Below, in pieces: positions 44,569 to 52,976 of a stretch of 64,000 nt of DNA. Source of the DNA: Desulfobotulus pelophilus (GTDB lineage Bacteria > Desulfobacterota > Desulfobacteria > Desulfobacterales > ASO4-4); assembly GCF_026155325.1 (NCBI RefSeq), contig NZ_JAPFPW010000007.1, positions 1 through 64,000 of the forward strand. Direction: 5' to 3'. The notes beneath the pieces are model-generated. The model saw only the letters and a list, made by a program, of their open reading frames with translations. It did no database searches and was not told the DNA's origin. The position numbers and the translations under genes were made by a program. Numbering within the stretch: the first letter of the stretch is position 1; each line of letters begins with the position of its first letter.

Positions 44569-46758
44569 TCAGATGGCGCCCGTGTCTTTCAGCGCACAGA
44601 GAACAACCTTCTGCAAAACTTTTTCCTTGAAATCTTTGGGATTTTCCAGGTCCATGCGCTTGAGATAAGGCCTGGCAGCCTCCGGTGCAGAACCCATAAA
44701 CTGACTGATAACCCCCTTTGCTGCAGCAAACTTACTGATGTCTGCTTTCGTTTTGAAAGTCCTCAGGGCCTTGCCGATGGTAATTTCTTCATCCGTAAAT
44801 ACCGTCCCAAAGGGGAAGGGACCGAACAAACCTTCTTTTTTATAAGGAGCAATAAGCTTTTCCAGCTTTTCAGGATAATTGTTCCTGAAGGCATCGGGAA
44901 TTCGGTAGTCTGCCTCGATCTTGCCAGCCTGCTTGGCTTTTTCAAGCAGACCTTCCTGAAAGCGGGAGTCTGCCACATGCAGCAGCTGCTTGATAACATT
45001 CTTGTCAGACTGCCCCCTGAGATCGGCAATACCATACTCCGTAATGACAATATCCCTCAAATGACGGGGCACGGAGCAGTGTCCATAATTGAAAACCACA
45101 TTGGATACGGTCTTCGGGCCTTCCCCCCGGGTGGCACGGATCATGATTGCACCTCTGGCCCCCTCCAGAGCATGGGCCATGGACACAAAGTTATACTGGC
45201 CACCGATGCCGGAAACCACTTTGAGGTTTTCCAGACTGTCCGAAACCACCATACCAGACAAGGTCACCATCAGGCCCGCATTGATGAACCGGGCATTTTT
45301 CCGCTGCAGCACCCTCAGCTCAAGACTGCCGTATTTGTTGTTTGAATAGAGCTGATTCACGTTGAGCACGCTGGTCATGTTGATCAGTGCTCTTTCCTCA
45401 TCACTCATGGCATTCAGGGTATCATACAGCTTCAGGGGACCAAGATAGAAACCAGCATGGGCCCAGTACCCTTCCTTCAGCTTATCTCCCAACATGGTTC
45501 CGGCAACGGCTTTCAGATTTTCCACATCACCCATATCCGCCGACACGGCATTGGCACCATCCACCAACCTGCCATCCTGATACACCACACTGTCCTTCAG
45601 AACACCAAACCGCTTGAGAAAAACAACATCCTTTTGCGTCAGTACCCGGTGCACACCGCCATCTTCAATAATCTGGCGGAAACCTTCCGGCGTCACATTT
45701 CTGTCATCGGTAAAGAGACCTGCATTCACAACCCGCTGAATACGGATGTCATCATAGACCCTGCGGTTCATGATGCCTTCCTTGTAAAGATCCACAAAGG
45801 TATCCACCAACATTTCCGTGGAACCATAAAGACCTTTTTGAAAAGGCTCCGTTCCCCCCCAGGTATCGATCATGTCCGTGTACCGGTCCATGATACCCGC
45901 TTCGCTCAGCAGTTTTTTGTACTGGTCGTTATGCTTATGGCGAACGGTGAGACCATAGGTGATGGCATCACCGAGGGAACCAATACCGATCTGCAGGGTT
46001 CCGTCATCGGGAATCAGCGCACTGGCATGCAGGCCAATGCAGTAATCAATTGTATTGATGGATTCCTTGGGGGCACCAAAAAGCCTGTAGTCACTCTGGG
46101 GGCTTTCCAGAATGGCATCAAAGATTTCAGGCTCCGTAACAGCATCCCCGAACATAAAGGGGAGGTTGTTGTTAATCTCACCGATGGCAATGCCCTTGAA
46201 CCCTTTTTCACACTTGGCCCGCATGATGTCCACGGCGTCAATGGCCGTATCCGCATTACACCCTACGGAGTACTTGAGTTCGCCATTAATCTCTTTTTTT
46301 CCCAAAAGGGCACCGGCCACATTCATGCCGTTCAGGTTCACGTCACGGGCAGCATGGGTATAATTACTGTTCATATAATTCTGCTGCATGTGAGGGTTAT
46401 TCATGAAGGCACCGGCCTTGTAGAAAAACTCACTGATGGTGACATTGGGGGGCAGTTTCTTAAGGCGCATGTCTCTGGCGTAATCCAACTCCACATATCC
46501 GCCCCATACCCTTTCCACAAGGGGACCAAGGAAACGGCGCTCCAGTTCACTTCCAGGTGCAGGGGGCTCCAGAGAAAGGCCCGTGATAATACGCAGGTTC
46601 AAGCTGGGATCTTTTTGAACGCGCCGGTATACGGCATTCAGAATATTATTGGGTTTTCCCAGACCCAGCTGTGTCCCAAAAACAAGATCTTTGCCAACAT
46701 TTTCAATGATAAAATCCACCATTTGTTCCGGATCATTAAATATTACAGGTTTTTTCAT
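44569..46758 (-). CDS. Acetyl-CoA hydrolase/transferase family protein (long form)
   Basis: The 729-residue product belongs to the acetyl-CoA hydrolase/transferase superfamily. It shows GIGSLGDAITYGL and a C-terminal domain with VVSGIGGQYNFVSMAHALEG and ITEYGIADLRGQSD. It is much longer than the usual 430-500 residues because of an N-terminal part and a C-terminal extension of about 110 residues. It should move CoA between acyl groups or hydrolyse acetyl-CoA; the exact acyl group cannot be told. The next CoA-transferase gene is divergent. Confidence 0.85.
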   Translation of the reverse strand: MKKPVIFNDPEQMVDFIIENVGKDLVFGTQLGLGKPNNILNAVYRRVQKDPSLNLRIITGLSLEPPAPGSELERRFLGPLVERVWGGYVELDYARDMRLKKLPPNVTISEFFYKAGAFMNNPHMQQNYMNSNYTHAARDVNLNGMNVAGALLGKKEINGELKYSVGCNADTAIDAVDIMRAKCEKGFKGIAIGEINNNLPFMFGDAVTEPEIFDAILESPQSDYRLFGAPKESINTIDYCIGLHASALIPDDGTLQIGIGSLGDAITYGLTVRHKHNDQYKKLLSEAGIMDRYTDMIDTWGGTEPFQKGLYGSTEMLVDTFVDLYKEGIMNRRVYDDIRIQRVVNAGLFTDDRNVTPEGFRQIIEDGGVHRVLTQKDVVFLKRFGVLKDSVVYQDGRLVDGANAVSADMGDVENLKAVAGTMLGDKLKEGYWAHAGFYLGPLKLYDTLNAMSDEERALINMTSVLNVNQLYSNNKYGSLELRVLQRKNARFINAGLMVTLSGMVVSDSLENLKVVSGIGGQYNFVSMAHALEGARGAIMIRATRGEGPKTVSNVVFNYGHCSVPRHLRDIVITEYGIADLRGQSDKNVIKQLLHVADSRFQEGLLEKAKQAGKIEADYRIPDAFRNNYPEKLEKLIAPYKKEGLFGPFPFGTVFTDEEITIGKALRTFKTKADISKFAAAKGVISQFMGSAPEAARPYLKRMDLENPKDFKEKVLQKVVLCALKDTGAI

Positions 46759-47391
46759 GCTCTTCCCCCGCTGCCGGTTTTAATGAGTAAGGTTTCAACA
46801 ACATGCCTCTTGCATACAAGCATTTGCCTGCAGCTTCCACACCCTAAACAGCATTCACTTTGAAAATCAAAATTATCTTATAGTGACACACTCCTTAAAA
46901 GTCAACATTTCCAGATGGCATCGTTCATCTTTCAAAAAAGCTCTGCGCCCTTGCCCTGAAAGCATATTTTGCTCCCAGACGGCTCTTTCTTTTGTGAAAT
47001 CGCCGCTCATCAGAACCTGTTCCGTCACCAAAATCAATTAACAGCCCGCTCTCATTTTTCAAAGTAAAACATAAAAAACAATAGTATTTTCAAGATCAAG
47101 GGCGGAAAAGTTCCTTTCATTTCAAAAAAACAGAATTCTTTGGCCACAATCAAAAACACGGTTCATCCTTGACAGTCAGGCAATCAAATTTATATGACAC
47201 ACGAACTAAATGTAAAATAATTCATTTTTTCAAATGTTTACAAAAGATAACCCTGTTTACCAGGAGAACCCGGGAACTCATCCGTAAGATGATTCCATGA
47301 ACCCGGGAAATATCGCTCCAAAGGTATTATTTCTTAAAAAAACCCTGCCGGGCAACCGGAAAATTTTTATAACCGAAAGGACAGTCTTATT
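46759..47391. other. Divergent intergenic region between CoA-transferase genes
   Basis: About 630 bp, A+T-rich in its middle part. A possible sigma-70 site for the plus gene has TTGACA at 47169-47174 and TATATG at 47191-47196 (16 bp). An 11-bp direct repeat follows (separate entry). No coding sequence is supported. Confidence 0.5.
47266..47309 (+). promoter_or_regulatory. Direct repeats upstream of CoA-transferase gene
   Basis: GAACCCGGGAA occurs at 47266-47276 and again at 47299-47309, exactly 33 bp apart (about three helical turns), each with a CCCGGG palindrome. This spacing would suit a dimeric regulator; the regulator is unknown. Confidence 0.5.
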
Positions 47392-48741
47392 ATGAATTAC
47401 CAGAAAGAGTACCAGCAGAAACTCGTTACGGCAGAAGAAGCGGTCAAATGCATCCGATCCGGAGACCGCGTGGACTACAGCTTCATGACCACCAAGCCCA
47501 TTGCCTGCGATGCGGCACTGGCCGCCCGCCATGCCGAACTGAGCAATGTAGAAGTGTACGCAGCCATCACCGTACTCCCGGTTCCGGAAGTGGTGAAACA
47601 TCCGGATACCTTCATCTATCACGATCTCCATTTCAGCAAAATCAGCCGTATTATCCAACGGGATTTCAATCTCTGCTACTATTTTCCCATCATGTACCAC
47701 GAAGCAGGCAAGTGGTTCCGGGACAACATTGCCAAACAGCACCATGTGTTCATTGCCCAGGTCTGTCCCATGGATGAACATGGATACTTCAACTTTTCCC
47801 TCACCAACTCAGTCAGCCTTGCCAATGCCCATCACTGCGAAAAGGTAATCCTTGAAATCAACCCCAACCTCCCCGTTGCACTGGGCGGTTTTGAAGAATC
47901 CATTCATATTTCTGATGTGGATTATATTGTTGAAGTCAAAGAAGATATGCCTGTTTTTGAAGCTCCTGCAGCGGATCCCACAGAAGTGGACCGCCAGATC
48001 GCAGAACATGTCATGGGCTTTATCCACGATGGCTGCTGCATTCAGCTGGGAATTGGCGGCATGCCCGATGCCGTTGGTAAAATGATTGCCACATCCGACC
48101 TCAAAAATCTTGGCGGGCATACGGAAATGCTCTCTGAAGCCTATGTGGACATGATTGAATCCGGACGCATGACAGGCATTCACAAGCCCTTTGACAAATG
48201 CCGGGTGCCCTATACCTTTGCCCTCGGTCCCAAACGACTCTACGATTTCATCAATAATAATCCGGCGGTAGCCTCCTATCCTGCCCAGTACACCAATGAT
48301 CCCCGCCGAATTGCCCAAATTGACAACTTTATCTCCATCAACAATGCCGTTGAGGTGGATCTGTACACACAGGTAAATGCGGAAAGTGCCGACATTCATC
48401 AGATTTCCGGCAATGGCGGCATGTGGGACTTCGTCATGGGTGCGCAGTGGTCCAAGGGCGGCAAAAGTCTGATCTGCCTGGCATCCACCGCCACCAACAA
48501 GGAAGGCGAACGCATCTCCCGCATTGTGCCGCACTTTGACCCCTGCTCCATCACGACCATCCCCCGGCAACAGGTGGACACCATCGTCACCGAGTATGGT
48601 GCGGCCGAAGTTCGGGCGCGCTCCACATGGGAACGCGCCGAAATGATGGTCAACATAGCCCATCCGGATTTCCGTGACGAGCTGGTCAAAAAAGCCGAAG
48701 CCCAGAAAATCTGGAAGCGCTCCAACAAAAAAGACGCCTGA
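47392..48741 (+). CDS. Acetyl-CoA hydrolase/transferase (butyrate:acetate CoA-transferase type)
   Basis: The 449-residue enzyme has the length of the 4-hydroxybutyrate/butyryl-CoA:acetate CoA-transferase group. The catalytic Glu is expected in GGHTEMLSEAYVDM, and a CoA-binding loop in QLGIGGMPDAVG. The C-terminus has TEYGAAEVRARSTWERAEMM. It probably activates or releases short fatty acids, which fits a sulfate reducer or fermenter. AAGGA lies about eleven bases before the ATG. Confidence 0.88.
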   Translation: MNYQKEYQQKLVTAEEAVKCIRSGDRVDYSFMTTKPIACDAALAARHAELSNVEVYAAITVLPVPEVVKHPDTFIYHDLHFSKISRIIQRDFNLCYYFPIMYHEAGKWFRDNIAKQHHVFIAQVCPMDEHGYFNFSLTNSVSLANAHHCEKVILEINPNLPVALGGFEESIHISDVDYIVEVKEDMPVFEAPAADPTEVDRQIAEHVMGFIHDGCCIQLGIGGMPDAVGKMIATSDLKNLGGHTEMLSEAYVDMIESGRMTGIHKPFDKCRVPYTFALGPKRLYDFINNNPAVASYPAQYTNDPRRIAQIDNFISINNAVEVDLYTQVNAESADIHQISGNGGMWDFVMGAQWSKGGKSLICLASTATNKEGERISRIVPHFDPCSITTIPRQQVDTIVTEYGAAEVRARSTWERAEMMVNIAHPDFRDELVKKAEAQKIWKRSNKKDA

Positions 48742-48751
48742 CAGACATACC

Positions 48752-48780
48752 GCAGGGAGCAGCAGCCAACGACTCCCTGC
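48752..48780. terminator. Hairpin between convergent genes
   Basis: An 8-bp perfect stem, GCAGGGAG (48752-48759) with CTCCCTGC (48773-48780), follows the CoA-transferase stop by 10 bp. It has no T run, so strength is uncertain. Confidence 0.45.
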
Positions 48781-48807
48781 TGGTCCATCCAAAAATAAAC
48801 ATGCTTT

Positions 48808-51800
48808 CTAGAATCGTACCCGAAAAAGCAACGCATACAGCACCGGCACCACGCCCAGGGTCAGTACGGTTGAAAAGATCAGCCCGAAAATAATGGCAAC
48901 GGCCATGGGGGCCCAGATAGGGCCCCCACCCCATAGCAGGGGAACCATGCCCAGAGCCGTTGTAGCCGCACTCACAAAAATAGGACGCATCCGGCGACAG
49001 GCAGCTTCCACAATAGCTTCCTGAAGCCTTCGCCCGTGCTGCTCGGATTCAATGCGGATGCGATCCAGCAGTACAATGGCATTGTTAACCACAATACCAG
49101 ACAAAGATATAATGCCCAGCAAGGTCATAAAGCCAAAATAAAGACCCGTCAGATGAAGACCTGACACCACTCCGATGAGGCCCAGGGGAATGGTCGTCAT
49201 GATGATGAGGGTTTTTCGAAACGAATTGAACTGCAGCATCAGCAGCATGAGAATGATAAACGCTCCCACAGGAACCTGCTCCATAATGGCCGCATTGGCC
49301 TGTATGGATTTTTCCGTTTCACCTCCAAAGGCATACCGGTACCCCATTCCCCATGATGTCAGCTCCGCATCCAGCCATGGCCGCATATGTCGCATCACCT
49401 CATTGGCCGTATATCCCGGAAAGAGCCCGCTACTGACCGTCACGGTACGCAGCCTGTCTCTCCTCAAGACCTCCGATGGCTGCCACACAATGTCAATGTC
49501 CGCCACCTGGGCCAAGGGAACGGAGCGGCCAGCGGCCTGAGAGTATACCTGAAGGTTCTCAAGCTTACCCAAATCCTTACGGTCGGCAGCCAGACTGCGC
49601 AGACTGACGGGAATCAGCTGATCCCCCTCCCGGAACTCCGTAAGGGTGAAGCCAGACAGGCCTGCCTGCAGACTAATGGCGATGTCCTGACTGGAAACGC
49701 CTGCCATCCTTGACCGCGGCTGGTTTACCCTCACCACAAACTTTTTAATTCTTCTTCCCCAGTCATCGGATATATCCCGAACGCCCTCCTCTTCAGACAG
49801 CCTTTCCTTCACCCCTTCCACAATGGCGGCCAGTTTTTCCGAATCCCGCCCCGATATACGAATCTGAACCGGATCTTCCACAGGCGGGCCATTCTGAATC
49901 CTTCTCAGCTCCACCTTGGCATCGGGGTAGTGTTTCCGTATATAGGTTCCCATATCCGCCATGACCCTGTCCATATCATCCAGATTTTCCAGGTTGATAA
50001 TCATCAGGGCATAATGGGGGACCCCCTGCTTGGGCATATGGGTAAGAAGAAACCGGGGACCTCCCTGACCGATATGGGTGACCCAACCTGCTATACCATT
50101 GAACCCCATCCCATCTGACCGGAAATGTGCCTCCATGAAAGACTCCACGTCCCTGACCATGGCTTCCGTACTCTCTATGGTGCTGCCGGGAGGAAGTTCC
50201 AGCTCCGCTTTAAAAAACAGACGGTCCGAAGGAGGGAAAAAAATCACGGGCAGATAGCGGAAGGTGAACATGACCATTACAAAGACAACCAGTACGGCAA
50301 AAAGACTAAGACCTCTGTGCCGCAGTGAAAAGCCCAGCATATGGCGATACATTCCGTAAAAACCTTTATCATAGGTTTTTCTACCCTCCTTTCCCCTGCC
50401 AACCTTCAGGATCATCGTGGAAAGCAGGGGGATGAGGGTCATGGAAAGAACCCATGAAGAAAAAAGGGCAATGCTCACAACCTTGAAAAGGGGGGCTGTA
50501 TATTCACCGGTGGTGGACTTTGCAAGAAAAATGGGGAGGAAAGAGGCCGCCGTTGCCAGAGAAGAAGTCAGGAGGGGAACCGTAAGCTCCCTTGCGGAGG
50601 CAATGGCTGCAGGCACAGGCCCTTCCCCCTCCTCCATGCGCACCATGATGGATTCACTCATGACAATGGCATTATCTACCAGCATCCCAAGCGCAATCAC
50701 AAGGGAAGCAAGGCTCATCTGATCTATACCGATATGGAGAAAAGCCATCATCATAAGGGTCATGAGCATGACCATAGGAATCAGGGCAGCCACGACAAGC
50801 CCCGTACGAAGCCCCAGCACCACCAGCGTGATACCCAGCACCATCAGCACGGCCTGAAACAGATTTTTCTGAAAAAGGGAAACCTTTTCCTGAACCTCAC
50901 CAGGAGCAAAGTTAACCAGCTCAAAGTCAATACCAAGGGGATAATGAAAACGAACCTGCTCCAGAAGCCCCGTTACGGCGTCACCCAGCTGAATGAGATT
51001 CCCTCCCTGGCGCATGGACAGAGCAAGGCCGATGGCAGGCAGACCATTGCTTCGCATCATTGCAGCAGGAGGGTCCGCATAGGCTCTTCTGACATCCACC
51101 ATGTCACCGAGAAAAATCATTTCCGCGCGCCCGGGTACCTGCACCACGGTCTGACGGAGATCCTCCAGTGTATCCAGGTTACCCGAAGGCTCCAGTACAA
51201 TTCTCTCTCCCTCAACATCAATGGAGCCCCCTGGAATAATGATGTTTCTTGCTTTCATTATACCCATCAGCTGATAGGGAGACATACCCATCTCCGCCAG
51301 ACGGGCATTGCTGTACTCCACAAAAATCCGTTCATCCTGCACTCCATACAGATCGACTTTGGCCACTTCATCCAACATGAGAAGGGCATCCCGGACTTCA
51401 TCCGCCACAGTTTTCAACTCTCTGTAGGTAAAATCTCTGCCCGTTATGGCAATCAATGTACCAAACACATCGGAAAACTCGTCATTCACGATGGGCCGGA
51501 AGGCGCCTTCCGGCAGATCCGATGCCGCCCTTTCAACCTTACGTCGCAGGTTATCCCAGACTGGCCGCATGTCCCTGTACCGCTCCTGTACCCAGACATC
51601 GATAATGGAAACACCCGTTGAAGACTGACTTTTCACATAATCCAACTCCGGTATTTCCTGAATAACCTTTTCAAGCTTATCCGTTACCAGCTGCTCCACA
51701 CGTTCAGGGGACGCGCCGGGAAAAAAAGTCACCACCCTGGCTACACGAAGCACAAATCCGGGATCATAGTCCCTTGGCAGATCCCTGTAGGCCTGCACTC

Positions 51801-51873
51801 CCCCTATAATAATAATAAGCAACACAACCAGCGATATTCTGTTTTTTTCAATGGCAAGACGGGTCAGGTTCAT
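48808..51873 (-). CDS. RND-family efflux pump inner-membrane protein
   Basis: The 1,021-residue protein has the AcrB/HAE1 layout: twelve predicted transmembrane helices in two halves and two large periplasmic loops. Conserved helix-4 residues are seen in SLVIALGMLVDNAIVMSES and in the second half GIISLSGIVVNNAIVLLDRI. ATG 51873 overlaps the MFP stop in ATGA and has GGAG six bases upstream. It forms a tripartite pump with the two preceding genes; the substrate is unknown. Confidence 0.93.
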   Translation of the reverse strand: MNLTRLAIEKNRISLVVLLIIIIGGVQAYRDLPRDYDPGFVLRVARVVTFFPGASPERVEQLVTDKLEKVIQEIPELDYVKSQSSTGVSIIDVWVQERYRDMRPVWDNLRRKVERAASDLPEGAFRPIVNDEFSDVFGTLIAITGRDFTYRELKTVADEVRDALLMLDEVAKVDLYGVQDERIFVEYSNARLAEMGMSPYQLMGIMKARNIIIPGGSIDVEGERIVLEPSGNLDTLEDLRQTVVQVPGRAEMIFLGDMVDVRRAYADPPAAMMRSNGLPAIGLALSMRQGGNLIQLGDAVTGLLEQVRFHYPLGIDFELVNFAPGEVQEKVSLFQKNLFQAVLMVLGITLVVLGLRTGLVVAALIPMVMLMTLMMMAFLHIGIDQMSLASLVIALGMLVDNAIVMSESIMVRMEEGEGPVPAAIASARELTVPLLTSSLATAASFLPIFLAKSTTGEYTAPLFKVVSIALFSSWVLSMTLIPLLSTMILKVGRGKEGRKTYDKGFYGMYRHMLGFSLRHRGLSLFAVLVVFVMVMFTFRYLPVIFFPPSDRLFFKAELELPPGSTIESTEAMVRDVESFMEAHFRSDGMGFNGIAGWVTHIGQGGPRFLLTHMPKQGVPHYALMIINLENLDDMDRVMADMGTYIRKHYPDAKVELRRIQNGPPVEDPVQIRISGRDSEKLAAIVEGVKERLSEEEGVRDISDDWGRRIKKFVVRVNQPRSRMAGVSSQDIAISLQAGLSGFTLTEFREGDQLIPVSLRSLAADRKDLGKLENLQVYSQAAGRSVPLAQVADIDIVWQPSEVLRRDRLRTVTVSSGLFPGYTANEVMRHMRPWLDAELTSWGMGYRYAFGGETEKSIQANAAIMEQVPVGAFIILMLLMLQFNSFRKTLIIMTTIPLGLIGVVSGLHLTGLYFGFMTLLGIISLSGIVVNNAIVLLDRIRIESEQHGRRLQEAIVEAACRRMRPIFVSAATTALGMVPLLWGGGPIWAPMAVAIIFGLIFSTVLTLGVVPVLYALLFRVRF

Positions 51874-52976
51874 GGCAGACTCCCCTCCCATAGCTTCACC
51901 CGCTCTCCTTCCCGAACCCGGCCCACACCCGCCGTCACCACAAGGTCACCAGCCACAAGACCTTCCAGCACTTCAATCCCGTCGGATCCCATACCACCCA
52001 GAACCACATCGCGGCGCACCACCTCCGCCACTCCATTATCAAGAACCCTGAGACAGAAGACAAACCGTCCCCTCTCATCCTCTCCCACGCTGCGGAAGGG
52101 AACCCGCACCGCACCCCCATGGATCACCATGGGAATCATCACTTCGGCAGCCATTCCCGGCAGTATACCCGCATCCCGCGTCTCCAGTCGAACCGTCACA
52201 GGAAAGGTGGTTTCCAGACCCACGGAAGCAAGCCCCACTTCCGCAACCACACCGGAAAAAGTTTTCTGACCAAGTGCATCCACCCGCACCTCCACAGCCA
52301 TACCTTCCCGTACGCCGGAAATATGGATGGCCGGAACGGCAATCCGCACATCCACCCGGCTGCCACAGTTCACCACGGCTACGGCCTGCCCAGCCCCCAC
52401 ATTCTCGTTTTCTTCCACGAGAACAGCCGCCACGCCACAACGATCCGGAGCATTCAGCCCGGTATAGGCAAGCTGACGTCTGGCAAGAGCCAGATGATTT
52501 TCAAGGGATCGTACGGCTGCCCGGGCAGACTCGGAGGCCGCCCGGGCCATATCCAGCTCACTGCGAGAGACATTCCTCCTTTCATACAATGCCTGCACCC
52601 TTCCATATACAGCATCGGCGTTTCTTGCCTCAGCCCTTGCCCTGCTTACGGAAGCCTCCGCTTCCTGTACCCGAAGCTGAAAATCCGTTGCATCCAGTTT
52701 TGCAATAAGCTGACCCTTTTCCAGCATATCCCCCACACGGACAGGCAGAGCCTGCAGGGTTCCCGGCACACGGAAGCTCATGCGGGTGACCATTCCAGCC
52801 CGGGCCAAACCCGTAAATGTCCGCATACGGACGCCATCATCTTCCCGTATCTCCACATAACGAACAGGCCGCAGAGGAGGATCCATTTCTCCATCGGGTA
52901 CATTCCCGCATCCCAACACAAGGACAACCGCCACCGTCATACCCCACAGACCCCATGCATGCCTGACGGTCTTCAT
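51870..52976 (-). CDS. RND efflux membrane fusion lipoprotein
   Basis: The 368-residue protein has a lipobox LVLGC (Cys 23), a lipoyl half-motif (RVPGTLQALPVRVGDMLEKG), a coiled-coil hairpin (about 95-175) and beta-barrel and membrane-proximal domains, as in AcrA/MFP proteins. It bridges the RND pump and the outer-membrane channel. It overlaps both neighbours by four bases, so the three genes are coupled. Confidence 0.92.
   Translation of the reverse strand: MKTVRHAWGLWGMTVAVVLVLGCGNVPDGEMDPPLRPVRYVEIREDDGVRMRTFTGLARAGMVTRMSFRVPGTLQALPVRVGDMLEKGQLIAKLDATDFQLRVQEAEASVSRARAEARNADAVYGRVQALYERRNVSRSELDMARAASESARAAVRSLENHLALARRQLAYTGLNAPDRCGVAAVLVEENENVGAGQAVAVVNCGSRVDVRIAVPAIHISGVREGMAVEVRVDALGQKTFSGVVAEVGLASVGLETTFPVTVRLETRDAGILPGMAAEVMIPMVIHGGAVRVPFRSVGEDERGRFVFCLRVLDNGVAEVVRRDVVLGGMGSDGIEVLEGLVAGDLVVTAGVGRVREGERVKLWEGSLP

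Noticed and set aside
45457-46863. Long plus-strand open frame (468 codons)
   Set aside because: Antisense shadow of the acetyl-CoA hydrolase gene, with no domain.
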